Source: an uncultured Bacteroidales bacterium
Lineage (GTDB): Bacteria; Bacteroidota; Bacteroidia; Bacteroidales; UBA932
Assembly (NCBI GenBank): GCA_945868745.1
Contig: CAMBMK010000003.1
Location: forward strand, 1 to 64,000
DNA: 64,000 bases
Direction: 5' to 3'
In this document: piece by piece, positions 18,782 through 27,784 of the stretch
Layout: every line of letters begins with the position of its first letter
Position numbering within the stretch: the stretch's first letter is position 1
The notes under the pieces: model-generated
The model's input: the letters and a program-made list of their open reading frames with translations, nothing else
What the model was told of the DNA's origin: nothing
Database searches by the model: none
Position numbers and translations under genes: made by a program

Positions 18782-20157
18782 TTGAAGACTGTTTTTACAA
18801 GTGCCGGGATATCGGCGACACGGACAATTTCGATGCCCGGACATGCTCCCTTTTCAAGGGTGGCATATTTGGATATGAAAATCTTTCTGAATCCGAGACG
18901 GGCTGCCTCGGCGATGCGGCGGTCAATCTGGTTGACAGGGCGGATCTCGCCGCTGAGTCCCACCTCACCCGCAAAACAGAATTCCGGGTCGATGGCAAAA
19001 TCGAAATTGGATGAAAGCACCGCGCAGACCACCGCCAGATCGCACGCCGGCTCCGTGATACGTATGCCTCCCGCCATATTGAGGAACACATCCTTCATAT
19101 TGAGTTTGAACCCTGCGCGCTTTTCCAGTACCGCAAGCAGCATATTGAGCCTGCGCACATCGAATCCGGTCGCACTGCGCTGGGCCGTACCATAGGCTGC
19201 CGTACTCACAAGCGCCTGGACCTCAAACAGAAAAGGCCGTTGTCCGTCGAGCATCGCAGCGATTGCGGTCCCGCTGAGCCCCTGCCCGGTCATCGGCATA
19301 AGTATCTCCGAAGGATTGGTGACCTCACGGAGGCCGGTGCCTGTCATCTCAAAGACAGCGAGTTCGGAAGTGGAGCCGAAACGGTTCTTAATGCTGCGCA
19401 GAATCCTGTACGGTCCCTTGTCGTCGCCCTCAAACTGAAGCACGACATCGACTATGTGCTCGAGAATTTTCGGACCGGCGATGTAGCCGTCCTTGGTGAT
19501 GTGCCCGATAAGGATCACCGGTATGCCCGAGGACTTTGCGAAGCGCAGAAGGACCGAGGCCACCTCCTTGATCTGCGAGACGCTTCCGGCGGAAGAATCC
19601 ACAGTCTGCGAATACATCGTCTGGACCGAATCCACAATCATCAGCCCGGGATTGACCTCCATTGCCTGCTCAAGCACATTCTCAATCTGCGTCTCGCTGA
19701 AAATGAGGCAGTCTTCCGGGAGATTGCCGCCGCTGATGCGGTCCGCACGCATCTTGACCTGACGCGTGCTCTCCTCGCCCGTCACATACAGCGTCCTTAG
19801 CCCCGGACACCCAAGGGGTATCTGAAGGGAAAGCGTTGACTTGCCGATGCCCGGCTCTCCGCCAATCAGAACAAGGGACCCTTCCACAAGGCCTCCCCCG
19901 AGGAGACGGTCCACCTCCGGCATACCGAGCGAGATGCGGTGCTCCTGGGCGGAACCCACTTCACGCAACCTCTGGGGCCTGTTGTCTCCCGATGCGGGTG
20001 CGACCACCGGAGCATTCTTTTTCGGCTTGCCTGTGGCAACGCTCTTTTCGGCCATGGTATTCCACTCGCCGCAGGCAGGACAGCGTCCCATCCACTTCGA
20101 GTACTCATTTCCGCACGAGGTGCAGAACCATATGGACTTGTCTTTACCGGATGCCAT
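18778..20157 (-). CDS. radA: DNA repair protein RadA
   Basis: The 459-residue cytosolic protein has a zinc finger (Cys12, Cys15, Cys26, Cys29), a RecA-like ATPase with Walker A GGEPGIGKSTL, the RadA-specific KNRFG motif and a C-terminal Lon-protease-like domain (about 290-459; the sequence IRPVNQIDRRIAEA). RadA drives branch migration during recombinational repair. It is first in a two-gene unit with dacB, with overlapping stop and start codons. Confidence 0.96.
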   Translation of the reverse strand: MASGKDKSIWFCTSCGNEYSKWMGRCPACGEWNTMAEKSVATGKPKKNAPVVAPASGDNRPQRLREVGSAQEHRISLGMPEVDRLLGGGLVEGSLVLIGGEPGIGKSTLSLQIPLGCPGLRTLYVTGEESTRQVKMRADRISGGNLPEDCLIFSETQIENVLEQAMEVNPGLMIVDSVQTMYSQTVDSSAGSVSQIKEVASVLLRFAKSSGIPVILIGHITKDGYIAGPKILEHIVDVVLQFEGDDKGPYRILRSIKNRFGSTSELAVFEMTGTGLREVTNPSEILMPMTGQGLSGTAIAAMLDGQRPFLFEVQALVSTAAYGTAQRSATGFDVRRLNMLLAVLEKRAGFKLNMKDVFLNMAGGIRITEPACDLAVVCAVLSSNFDFAIDPEFCFAGEVGLSGEIRPVNQIDRRIAEAARLGFRKIFISKYATLEKGACPGIEIVRVADIPALVKTVFK

Positions 20158-20240
20158 AAGGATTAACTGAAAGAAAGCCTTCTGAACCGTTGCGGGGACA
20201 GTCGGCCATATTGCTTAAGAATTATCAAATGAAATACGCG

Positions 20241-20272
20241 CAAAAATAGACAGAATATGCTGAAATAGCAAA
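20241..20272 (-). promoter_or_regulatory. Promoter of radA-dacB
   Basis: On the minus strand TTTG (20269-20272), a 20-base spacer and TATTTTTG (20241-20248) fit the consensus well. The radA leader would be about 75 bases. Confidence 0.65.
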
Positions 20273-20318
20273 TATGCTCGGAGGCGATTTCAACACCCGC
20301 GCCAAGAGGCAGGGACAC

Positions 20319-20350
20319 AAAAAAAAGCACCTGGACATTGTCCGGATGCT
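20319..20350 (-). terminator. Terminator downstream of the small lipoprotein gene
   Basis: On the minus strand an imperfect hairpin, GCATCCGGACA/TGTCCAGGTGC, is followed by eight T residues. It ends 63 bases after the lipoprotein stop. Confidence 0.8.
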
Positions 20351-20412
20351 TGAGAATCTGATAAGGATGACCTTTCTCGGGTCAACTGACCATTTGGAAC
20401 GGCAGAGCTGGA

Positions 20413-20637
20413 TTATTCAGCAGCAGCCTCTACTACTTCCTGGGCAGCCTGTCCGAGAGAATCGGCTGCATCTTTGCAGCACTCGCCTTCCTTTTCGCCC
20501 TCACCTGCTTCCTTGCAGTCAGCGACATTCTCTACAGCCTCTTCTACGGCCTCTCCGCTTTTCTTGGAGGAGTTGTTGCAGGCAGCAACTGAAAAGAGCA
20601 CTGCAACTGCGGCCATTGACATGATTACTTTTTTCAT
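20413..20637 (-). CDS. Small acidic lipoprotein
   Basis: The 74-residue product has a lipoprotein signal ending in SVAAC (Cys at about residue 19), then an acidic Glu/Ala/Lys-rich tail with two adjacent Cys (GECCKDAAD). The mature part of about 55 residues is probably helical. It resembles the small entericidin-like lipoproteins often seen in Bacteroidales, but I cannot assign a family. ATG 20637 is chosen because it starts the signal; 21 extra upstream residues would be unusual. It has its own promoter and terminator. Confidence 0.75.
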   Translation of the reverse strand: MKKVIMSMAAVAVLFSVAACNNSSKKSGEAVEEAVENVADCKEAGEGEKEGECCKDAADSLGQAAQEVVEAAAE

Positions 20638-20670
20638 AAGACTAAAACTGTTAAAAAACCTTTTGTCCGG

Positions 20671-20678
20671 CAAAAGTA
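20671..20678 (-). promoter_or_regulatory. -7 promoter element of the small lipoprotein gene
   Basis: TACTTTTG on the minus strand, 33 bases before the start codon. No -33 TTTG at the usual distance. Confidence 0.4.
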
Positions 20679-20775
20679 CATCACATTTTTCTGATGTCAA
20701 TGGAAAAAATCAATTTTTTGGGAGTAAATCGTTTAATCTCAAGACTTAACGAATAATAAAAATGGTAATAGACGC

Positions 20776-21294
20776 CTATTTTGGAAGCGAGAATACCTCC
20801 ATATCCGAAATGCTGCTTCCGGAGACAGTGAAGCGCAGGGCAGTCCTTTCCACCTGCCATCCCTGCAGACCGGCCGCGCCCGGATTGACCACAAGCAGTG
20901 GGTTTTCCGGATGGAGGGCGGAGTGGAATTCGTGGTCGGGCATCACCCGGAGTATGTGGGAATGGCCGCATACGAAGATGTCGGGACGGTGACGGTCAAT
21001 CATGGCCCTGACATTGAGCGGATAATGGCCCGGATAGCCGCCGATGTGGGTCATCATCACCTTGAGGTCTTCACAATTGAAAAGCTGGACCAGAGGGCAC
21101 TCGAAACGGATTTCCTGCGCATCGCAGTTGCCGTACACGCCCACGAGGGGCTTGAAAGCGGAGATTGTGTGGACAAAGTCAATTCCTCCGCCGAAATCGC
21201 CCGCATGCCAGAGTTCATCGGCCGGCGAGAGGAAATCGCGGAATTCGTCGGAAAACACCCCGTGGGTGTCGGATATTACGCCTATGGTTTTCAT
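20776..21294 (-). CDS. YfcE/MJ0936-type metallophosphoesterase
   Basis: The 172-residue protein has the calcineurin-like metal-binding motifs in order: SDTHG (residue 8), HAGDFGG, YGNCD (GNxD), and THIGGYPG with CGHSH. The family hydrolyses phosphodiesters with Mn or similar ions; the natural substrate is usually unknown. ATG 21294 gives the standard MKTIGVISDTHG start, whereas the open frame extends 39 codons upstream. It is last in a probable tsaC-rsmE-phosphoesterase run. Confidence 0.9.
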   Translation of the reverse strand: MKTIGVISDTHGVFSDEFRDFLSPADELWHAGDFGGGIDFVHTISAFKPLVGVYGNCDAQEIRFECPLVQLFNCEDLKVMMTHIGGYPGHYPLNVRAMIDRHRPDIFVCGHSHILRVMPDHEFHSALHPENPLLVVNPGAAGLQGWQVERTALRFTVSGSSISDMEVFSLPK

Positions 21295-21426
21295 TTGATA
21301 TTCAACATTTAAGGTTGGACCCGGTGAATGTTTGGAAGCGGACAGCCAAGTCGCTGAAAGGGCGTGGCCGTTGCTCCGGGCCTTATGAAGGGTGTAAACA
21401 TGGACCGGCAATATTGAATCAGCCTG

Positions 21427-22143
21427 TTACATATAATGGAAATACACGGCTTCGGCGGCGGTCAGGGCAGCGGTTTCGGTGCGCAGGCGCGACGACCCGA
21501 GATGGACAGGGACAAAGCCCCGGGCAACCGCGGCAGTAACCTCCTCCGGAGAAAAATCCCCTTCAGGGCCAATCAGGACAATGATTTCCCGACCGGCAGA
21601 ATCCTCCAGCGCCTCCTTCACCGACAGGCGCGGCACCTCCCCTTCGAAACAGCAGGCAATCAGTTTGAGGGCATCCTCCGGAGCATCCTCAATGAAATCA
21701 CGCACGCCCAGGGGCTCCCTGACCTGCGGAATGGCAGCCTTGAGGGACTGTTTGGCGGCAGAAAGCAGTATCCTGCGGAGCCTGTCGGTCTTATAGACCT
21801 TTCTCTCGGAGTGCTCCCCGATGACCGGTACAATCTCGTCCACACCCACCTCCGTGGCCTTTTCGGCGAACCATTCGTAGCGGTCATTGTTCTTTGTGGG
21901 ACACACGGCGAGAGTGAGCCTGTAAGGATGCGCCCCCCAACCCGGAACCGCCTCGACCACATTGCAGACCGCTCCTGAAAGCGAAGTGTCCGAAAGTATG
22001 CAGCGGTACATTGTCCCGCGGCCGTCAATAACCGTCACCCCATCGCCCGGACGGTGGCGCAGCACCTTCACGCAGTGGCGGGTCTCCTCCTGGTCGAGAA
22101 GGCACACCTGCGGCGAGGCATCATATGAATAAAATATTTCCAT
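21427..22143 (-). CDS. rsmE: 16S rRNA (uracil-1498-N3)-methyltransferase
   Basis: The 238-residue SPOUT enzyme has an N-terminal PUA-like domain (MEIFYSYDAS, LRHRPGDGVTVIDGRG) and the C-terminal knot with VLIGPEGDFSPEEV and a conserved HLGSSRLRTETAA end that bind S-adenosylmethionine. It methylates U1498 of 16S rRNA. It lies 19 bases downstream of tsaC, and both act on translation components. Confidence 0.95.
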   Translation of the reverse strand: MEIFYSYDASPQVCLLDQEETRHCVKVLRHRPGDGVTVIDGRGTMYRCILSDTSLSGAVCNVVEAVPGWGAHPYRLTLAVCPTKNNDRYEWFAEKATEVGVDEIVPVIGEHSERKVYKTDRLRRILLSAAKQSLKAAIPQVREPLGVRDFIEDAPEDALKLIACCFEGEVPRLSVKEALEDSAGREIIVLIGPEGDFSPEEVTAAVARGFVPVHLGSSRLRTETAALTAAEAVYFHYM

Positions 22144-22162
22144 TCAACCGGCAATCTGTGAT

Positions 22163-22786
22163 TTACGGACGTATAATCTCGATTTCGCCCTTCAGCCCGA
22201 CCTTGATGATCTGCGAAGCCTTTCCAGTGGATTCACGCTCGAGATACGGCTCCACGACATAGTCCACGGCATCCTTTATCTCCTGCGGGATTTCCGCAAA
22301 CGACTTGGGCGACGGTTCACCGGAAATATTGGCCGAAGTGGACACTATGGGCCTGCCGAGCTTGAACACAAGGTTGCGGCAAAACTCCATCATAGGCACC
22401 CTTATACCCACCGTACCATCTTCAGCCACAACATTATAGGCAAGAAAATGGCGGTCTGCCACCGGCTTTTCGCCCGCCTCCGGAGCCTTTCCGCAGATGG
22501 CACCGGGATAGATGATGGTCATAGGACTGTCATTGACTTCGACAAGGCTAACCGCCATATCCGGAATCTCCCTGACGAACCTGCCGACAGTGTCGAGGCT
22601 GTCCGAAAGCAGCACAAGGGACTTGGAGTCGCTGCGGCGCTTGATTTCATAGACACGGGCCACGGCCTCCGGATTGGTGGCATCGCATCCGATGCCCCAG
22701 ACGGTATCCGTCGGATAGAGTATCACACCCCCCTTGCGGAGCACAGCCAGAGTCTCCGCCATTATGGTATTGATATCCTTTCTCAT
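22163..22786 (-). CDS. tsaC: L-threonylcarbamoyladenylate synthase
   Basis: The 207-residue YrdC/Sua5-type protein makes threonylcarbamoyl-AMP for t6A modification of tRNA. The signature GGVILYPTDTVWGIGCDATN (residues about 19-38) includes the KxR-type pocket continued in KRRSDSKSL, and RPIVSTSANISGEPSPKS is the C-terminal active-site segment. It lacks the extra Sua5 domain, so it is the short TsaC form. Confidence 0.93.
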   Translation of the reverse strand: MRKDINTIMAETLAVLRKGGVILYPTDTVWGIGCDATNPEAVARVYEIKRRSDSKSLVLLSDSLDTVGRFVREIPDMAVSLVEVNDSPMTIIYPGAICGKAPEAGEKPVADRHFLAYNVVAEDGTVGIRVPMMEFCRNLVFKLGRPIVSTSANISGEPSPKSFAEIPQEIKDAVDYVVEPYLERESTGKASQIIKVGLKGEIEIIRP

Positions 22787-22871
22787 TGTGTATTCTCTAT
22801 TGTTTATTACTATTTCTCGCCATCCGTTTCCACGGGGAGAGGTTTAATTCAGCAACACACCCCGGAGGGCA

Positions 22872-23960
22872 TCATATCCGCAGGGTTGCCACAACCGGAT
22901 AATGGTCCGAGAAACGGTTGTGCACCACTTCGTGGCCCACCGGCTGCACACTTTCCGGGCAAAGGACATAGTCGATGCGCAGAAACGGCCTGAATGCATA
23001 ATAGGTGGCCCCGAAACCGTTTCCCGCCTCCCGGAACGAATCCCTGCGCCCCCGGCTGAGCCTGTAATATGTGTATGACAGCGGATTGTCGTTGAAATCG
23101 CCAGTCACCACAGCCTCAGTCGGACATTCCTCAATATGTTTCATCACTATGTCCACCTGTCCGGCACGGATCGGCACGGAGGATTTCATCTTGTTTTCAG
23201 TATATTTCACCGCTTCGCGGTAGTCTTCGCGGATACTTTTTGCAAGGTGTGGCACCGACAGGCTGTAGCTCTGGAAATGGCAGTTGTAGATGCGGAGGTT
23301 GCGCCCTCCGATGCTGCAGTCGCCATAAAGCGCGAGATTGGTGCTGTTGTCAAACTCTATCTTGCCCTTGCCCTTGAAAGGGAAACGGCTCAGGATAATG
23401 TTGCCCACCCGTCCGCTGCGCAGCGTATAGACATAGTAGTCAAGGTAATAACCTTTGAATCTCTTTGCAAACCACTTCTTTATGTCGGTGACATTGTCGA
23501 GGTGGAACTCCTGGAGGCAGATTATGTCGGCATCCGTTGAATTGAGGAAATCCACAATGCTGTCTGCCGAGGCCTGGGGAGTCATGTCTGAGGCCCCGCA
23601 ACGGAAACGTCCCACGTTGTAGGAGACGATCTTCACGTCAGTTGCATCCCCGGCAGGCTCCTCCCGTTCACCGGAAGGATGGTACTGGAAATAAAGACCG
23701 GCAAAAAGAGCTGCAGGGAGCAGGGCCACAGCGGGGATGAGAACGGCCCGCGACTTTCTGTAAATGGCCCATACGAGAAGGAAAAGGTTGAGAAGGGCGG
23801 CAGGGACAAACAGCAGTCCGAAAACGGTCATCCACCACACTTTGGCGGGATTGACAATGACCGAAAGGTAACTGAGTCCGAGCAGGGCTGCCGCTATGAG
23901 CATCAGCGTCCTGCTTGTGATTCCGAACAGAATCCCTCCCTTTTTCCTCCTGCGGGCCAT
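22872..23960 (-). CDS. Membrane-anchored endonuclease/exonuclease/phosphatase family protein
   Basis: The 362-residue product starts with about three hydrophobic helices (residues 12-95), followed by a soluble EEP domain: VSYNVGRF, ICLQEFHLD, NCHFQSYS, VTGDFNDNPLSYTY and a C-terminal RFSDHYPVVATL. These Asn, Glu, Asp and His residues build the metal-dependent phosphodiesterase site. The catalytic part probably faces the periplasm, but its substrate is unknown. It is last in a four-gene run with mutL and rhomboid, 3 bases after the latter. Confidence 0.88.
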   Translation of the reverse strand: MARRRKKGGILFGITSRTLMLIAAALLGLSYLSVIVNPAKVWWMTVFGLLFVPAALLNLFLLVWAIYRKSRAVLIPAVALLPAALFAGLYFQYHPSGEREEPAGDATDVKIVSYNVGRFRCGASDMTPQASADSIVDFLNSTDADIICLQEFHLDNVTDIKKWFAKRFKGYYLDYYVYTLRSGRVGNIILSRFPFKGKGKIEFDNSTNLALYGDCSIGGRNLRIYNCHFQSYSLSVPHLAKSIREDYREAVKYTENKMKSSVPIRAGQVDIVMKHIEECPTEAVVTGDFNDNPLSYTYYRLSRGRRDSFREAGNGFGATYYAFRPFLRIDYVLCPESVQPVGHEVVHNRFSDHYPVVATLRI

Positions 23961-23963
23961 AGG

Positions 23964-24650
23964 CTATATCCACTCGTTGTAGTGGTAGATGCGCCCTGTC
24001 CTGCGCCACCACCTCAGCAGCAGCCATCCGAAGAGCATGCCGCCCAGATGGGCGAAATGGGCCACTCCGTCAGCCATTCCGAACACGCCTGTCACAAGCT
24101 CAATGCCTGCGAAAATCAGAACGAACACTTTGGCTTTCAGCGTGATGGGCGGGAATATGAGAGTAAGCGGGGTGTCAGGATAGAGCATTGCGAAGCCGAG
24201 GAGCACTCCGTAGATTGCACCGGAGGCGCCCACGGTCGGAGTCCGCATGACAGCCCAATAGGCAGGGGCATTTACGGCCGAAAGGTAATGCTGGACCTGG
24301 AGCCACTGCACGCCCATGTGGAGGGCCACTGCCCCGAGTCCGGTGATGAAGTAGAATGTCAGGAATTTCTTCGAACCCATTGCCCTCTCCACTACGGTAC
24401 CGAACATAAGGAGCGTGTACATATTGAAGAATATGTGCCAGAATCCCCCGTGCATAAACATATGGGTAACCGGTTGCCACGGCCTGAAAAGGGACGAGGA
24501 CGGGTAGAACATTGCAAATGTCCTTATCATGAAGTCCTCGTTGATCAGGGTGGCAACGAAGACAAGAAGGTTTATCAATACAAGGTTTTTCGTGACCGGA
24601 GGAATGTTGGACATGAAGCCTCCGCTGTTTGCATTATTGTAGTAACTCAT
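23964..24650 (-). CDS. Rhomboid family intramembrane serine protease
   Basis: The 228-residue polytopic protein has about six membrane helices. The catalytic Ser is in VGASGAIYG (about residue 143) and the His in HFAHLGGMLFG near the last helix; HMFMHGGFWHIFFNM is the conserved loop-1/helix-2 region. Rhomboids cut single-pass proteins within the membrane. Its start overlaps the mutL stop (ATGA), so the two are translationally coupled. Confidence 0.94.
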   Translation of the reverse strand: MSYYNNANSGGFMSNIPPVTKNLVLINLLVFVATLINEDFMIRTFAMFYPSSSLFRPWQPVTHMFMHGGFWHIFFNMYTLLMFGTVVERAMGSKKFLTFYFITGLGAVALHMGVQWLQVQHYLSAVNAPAYWAVMRTPTVGASGAIYGVLLGFAMLYPDTPLTLIFPPITLKAKVFVLIFAGIELVTGVFGMADGVAHFAHLGGMLFGWLLLRWWRRTGRIYHYNEWI

Positions 24651-26641
24651 CAGAATTTCTTTTCGATTTCGTCTGTTGAAAGTATGGACATTATCCTGTG
24701 CCCCCTGGTCGTGTATTCAGGATTGTCGCAGGAAAATACCTGGTCTATAAGTCTTTGGGCCTGGACAGGAGATGTTATCCTTTCACCTCTCACCGCCCCG
24801 GCAGAGGCAAGTTTTTCGGCTATGGTGCTTTCCATCATTCCTTTGACCAGCTCCGGGCTGTCCTCGAGGATGCGGAGCAGGTCGGCCATCAGCGCCTCGA
24901 CAGCCGGACGTTCGCACGAAAATCCTTCGGGGACTCCGCCCACGACAATGGTGTCGGTGCCGAACGGTGTGATGTCGAAACCGAGGGACTGCAGGAGGCC
25001 GGAGTGCTCGTCAAAGACGAGGCGGTTTTCCGTGCCCACGGTGACCTGGACCGGGAAAAGGGCGGTCTGGCAGACACGGTCATTGGCCTGTACAGCTTTC
25101 AGGAAGCGCTCGTAGAGAATGCGTTCGCGGGCACGGGCTATGTGCACAAGGAGGAGGCCTGACTTGGCGCGGGTGACGATGAACCTGCCGTCAAGGACTA
25201 TGGCCGAAGCGGTAGGCACATTCATCCCGTCGAAAAGCTGGCCGCAGTCTCCCGTCCTGCCGGAATATGTACCCGTGCGGTAGTCAGCCCCCTGCGGGAA
25301 GCTGCCGCCTTCGCTTTGGGAAGCCTGCGGGAAACCGGACGGTGTCCCTGCATATGGCCCGGCCGGGGTATATTGCTGTCCGCCGAAGGATGCCGGAGGG
25401 AAGCCGTCAGTGCCCGGAGACGCAAATCCATTGGCAACACCTTCGCAATCAGGCGATTGGAAACTACCGGAGCCATCCGACCCGGCATTCTCTCCGGAGA
25501 ACGGGTCGTGTATGCCGCCGGTCTGGGCAAACGGGTCGTAGAGCGGGTCCACTGCCGGGTCCGGCGTCCCTATTTCGCCCCTGAAGCTCTCGAAATTCTT
25601 GCCGAGCACCGGCATTTCGGGCACTCCGGATGTGTCAAAATCCATCGCAGAGCCGAAGGAGTTGCGCCCGAGTGCCTCGTGCACAGAGGCATACAGTACC
25701 TGGAAGATTACGGAGTCGTTCTCGAATTTCACTTCAGTCTTGGTTGGAGAGATGTTGACATCCACCGATTCCGGAGGGCATTCGAGGAACAGGAAGTAGG
25801 ATGGAACCGTGCCCGGGGCGACAAGGTTTTCATATGCCTTCATCACGGCCTTGTGGAAATATGCGCTGCGGAAAAATCTGCCGTTCACAAAGAAAAACTG
25901 CTTTCCGGCAGTCTTGGTGCTTAGGTCCGGGCGCCCGAGAAATCCGCTGATGCGTGCGACAGAGGTCTGTGTGTCCATACTCACAACCTTATCGACGGCG
26001 GATGCTCCGAGCAGGTCCTGGATCCTGTATTTCAGCATTTTGGCACTATGGAGCACGAAGATTTCCCTGTCGTTGTGGGTAAGGGTGAAGCTGACCTGCG
26101 GGCGTGTGATGCTGACGCGGGTAAATTCATCGACGATGTGTTTGAATTCGACGTTGTCGGATTTGAGGAATTTGCGGCGTGCAGGGACGTTGTAGAACAG
26201 GTCGCGGACGGCGATGTTGGTCCCCTTCGGGCAGGCGGCTGAGGTGCGTCCGGCTATCTGTGACGCCGCCATTTCCACCACGGTGCCGACCTCGTCCTCC
26301 CCGCGGCGGGTCTTGAGTGTCACCTGTGCCACTGCAGCAATCGACGCGAGGGCTTCGCCGCGGAATCCGAAGGTCATTATCTCGGAAAGGTCTTCCGCCG
26401 TGGCGATTTTGGAGGTGGCGTGGCGCTCGAAGCAGAGTTCCGCCTCGTCGGGGCTCATCCCGCAACCGTTGTCGATGACCTGGATAAGGGTGCGCCCGCT
26501 GTCGCGTATGACTACTGACACCTGTGTCGCTCCGGCATCCACTGCGTTCTCCATCAGTTCTTTGACCACGGAGGCAGGACGCTGGACGACTTCGCCGGCG
26601 GCAATGAGGTTGGCTATGTTGCCCGGTAGGACACGGATCAT
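24650..26641 (-). CDS. mutL: DNA mismatch repair protein MutL
   Basis: The 663-residue protein has a complete GHKL ATPase N-terminal half: ENAVDAGA, IDNGCGM, FGFRGEALASI and GTNIAVRDLFYNVPARRKFLK. A Pro/Gly/Ser-rich linker spans about 365-475, then the dimerisation domain. At the place of the endonuclease motif DQHA(X)2E(X)4E it has HIARARERILYE, so the metal-binding DQHA is replaced while both Glu remain; nicking activity is therefore doubtful. It matches MutL length and order otherwise. Operon with a small membrane protein upstream and rhomboid downstream. Confidence 0.95.
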   Translation of the reverse strand: MIRVLPGNIANLIAAGEVVQRPASVVKELMENAVDAGATQVSVVIRDSGRTLIQVIDNGCGMSPDEAELCFERHATSKIATAEDLSEIMTFGFRGEALASIAAVAQVTLKTRRGEDEVGTVVEMAASQIAGRTSAACPKGTNIAVRDLFYNVPARRKFLKSDNVEFKHIVDEFTRVSITRPQVSFTLTHNDREIFVLHSAKMLKYRIQDLLGASAVDKVVSMDTQTSVARISGFLGRPDLSTKTAGKQFFFVNGRFFRSAYFHKAVMKAYENLVAPGTVPSYFLFLECPPESVDVNISPTKTEVKFENDSVIFQVLYASVHEALGRNSFGSAMDFDTSGVPEMPVLGKNFESFRGEIGTPDPAVDPLYDPFAQTGGIHDPFSGENAGSDGSGSFQSPDCEGVANGFASPGTDGFPPASFGGQQYTPAGPYAGTPSGFPQASQSEGGSFPQGADYRTGTYSGRTGDCGQLFDGMNVPTASAIVLDGRFIVTRAKSGLLLVHIARARERILYERFLKAVQANDRVCQTALFPVQVTVGTENRLVFDEHSGLLQSLGFDITPFGTDTIVVGGVPEGFSCERPAVEALMADLLRILEDSPELVKGMMESTIAEKLASAGAVRGERITSPVQAQRLIDQVFSCDNPEYTTRGHRIMSILSTDEIEKKF

Positions 26642-26642
26642 G

Positions 26643-26948
26643 CTACAGCAGGGAGTAGAATTTCACTATGTAGATAAGTACCACCACGATAAGCGCAAGG
26701 CCGATGAGACCTATGATGGTCTGGGCACGCGAACTCCCGCGGCGGCGGGCATAGTTGCCGTCACGGAATGCACCGTGGATATATGAGCCCGGCACATAGG
26801 TGTCGTTGCCGTTTTCATTCTTTTTGTCCATGGAGCCGTCCACTTTGCCGAACATGCGGCGGCGTTCCTCCTTTTCGGGGTCATAGTATCTTGGTTTGTA
26901 GTTGAAAACCCTGTGTTCCTGGTCTCCGAACCATCCGAAAGTTGCCAT
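26643..26948 (-). CDS. Small single-pass membrane protein of unknown function
   Basis: The 101-residue product has a hydrophilic N-terminal part (MATFGWFGDQEHRVFNYKPRYYDPEKEERRR) and a C-terminal transmembrane helix (about 78-97, TIIGLIGLALIVVVLIYIV). It has no signal peptide and looks like a tail-anchored protein. It is 1 base upstream of mutL and leads the operon. The start at 26948 is preferred to 26990 because the -7 element overlaps the longer frame. I do not recognise the family. Confidence 0.75.
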   Translation of the reverse strand: MATFGWFGDQEHRVFNYKPRYYDPEKEERRRMFGKVDGSMDKKNENGNDTYVPGSYIHGAFRDGNYARRRGSSRAQTIIGLIGLALIVVVLIYIVKFYSLL

Positions 26949-26978
26949 ATCTTTTGCTTTATTGGTGTTGGTATCAAA

Positions 26979-26986
26979 CAAAGATA
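26979..26986 (-). promoter_or_regulatory. -7 promoter element for the mutL operon
   Basis: TATCTTTG on the minus strand, 31 bases before the start at 26948. It overlaps a longer open frame and so supports the shorter start. Confidence 0.5.
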
Positions 26987-27136
26987 GCATTTTTTTGCTT
27001 TATGAATATGAAAAAGATTGACCTGCATCAGATTTGATCCGGTTTTCCGGTGCAGGTTTTTCTACCGGAAATGAGCCGGCTGCAATCCGGGGGTTGTCCG
27101 GTTGGTGTCGAAAAAAACACGCAAGCAGCTGAATAA

Positions 27137-27168
27137 TTTGTCGATATGGATTATTTGAGGTAATTTTG
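27137..27168 (+). promoter_or_regulatory. Promoter of ispF
   Basis: TTTG (27137-27140), a 20-base spacer and TAATTTTG (27161-27168). The leader to the start codon is about 60 bases. The rest of the 286-base gap before it holds a hairpin-like CTGCATC/GTGCAGG pair but no gene that I can see. Confidence 0.65.
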
Positions 27169-27234
27169 AGAATGTCTTTTCCGGCTTTCCGGGAAGGGCT
27201 TACAGGATATTACGTTGGATGAAACGACAATAAG

Positions 27235-27750
27235 ATGGATACAATGGAAAACAGGTGCCCGTTCAGGGTGGGCAACGGATATGACGTCCACGCCATGGCC
27301 GGAGGGATTCCGATGTGGCTCGGAGGGGTCAGGATTGATGATGCCCCGGTGGGATTCGTGGCCCATTCGGACGGGGATGTTGCCATACACGCACTTTGCG
27401 ATGCGATTCTGGGGGCGCTGGCTCTCGGGGACATCGGACATTTCTTCCCGGACACTTCCGACGAGTGGAAGGGTGTGGACAGCAAGCTGCTGCTGAAGAA
27501 AGTGGTGGAAATGGCCGCCGCTAAGGGCTGGAAGGTGGGCAACGCCGATGTGACGATTGCCCTGCAGAGGCCCAAGATTGCCTCCTATGTGCCGGCGATG
27601 CGGCAGGCGCTTGCATCGTGCATGGAGGTGGCGGAGGACTGCGTGTCGGTAAAGGCTACCACCACGGAGAAACTCGGTTTCGTGGGCCGGTGCGAGGGCT
27701 GCCAGGTGTGGGCCACGGTATGCCTTTGGGCCTGTGGCCCAAAGGCATAG
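27235..27750 (+). CDS. ispF: 2-C-methyl-D-erythritol 2,4-cyclodiphosphate synthase
   Basis: The 171-residue enzyme makes the cyclic diphosphate of the MEP isoprenoid pathway. Metal ligands Asp17 and His19 are in GNGYDVHAM, SDGDVAIHALCDAILGA follows, then DIGHFFPDT and KATTTEKLGFVGR. The usual ending after GFVGR is altered: it reads CEGCQVWATVCLWACGPKA, and its last codons together with the stop lie in a perfect hairpin that adjoins the repeat at 27785. The 3' end may have been rebuilt by an insertion. ispH of the same pathway is close by. Confidence 0.93.
   Translation: MDTMENRCPFRVGNGYDVHAMAGGIPMWLGGVRIDDAPVGFVAHSDGDVAIHALCDAILGALALGDIGHFFPDTSDEWKGVDSKLLLKKVVEMAAAKGWKVGNADVTIALQRPKIASYVPAMRQALASCMEVAEDCVSVKATTTEKLGFVGRCEGCQVWATVCLWACGPKA
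27719..27749. repeat. Perfect 14-bp hairpin covering the ispF stop codon
   Basis: TATGCCTTTGGGCC and its complement flank a 3-base loop; the stem runs through the last ten codons and the first two bases of the TAG stop of ispF. Confidence 0.85.
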
Positions 27751-27752
27751 GC

Positions 27753-27784
27753 ATATGCAGGCTGATGCCTGCATATACCCTTTT
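27753..27784 (+). terminator. Probable ispF terminator at the repeat boundary
   Basis: ATATGCAGGC-TGAT-GCCTGCATAT is a perfect 10-bp stem followed by ACCCTTTT. It has the same GCAGGC/GCCTGC core and following TTTTCAACCCC as the galE terminator before repeat copy 1. Confidence 0.65.
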
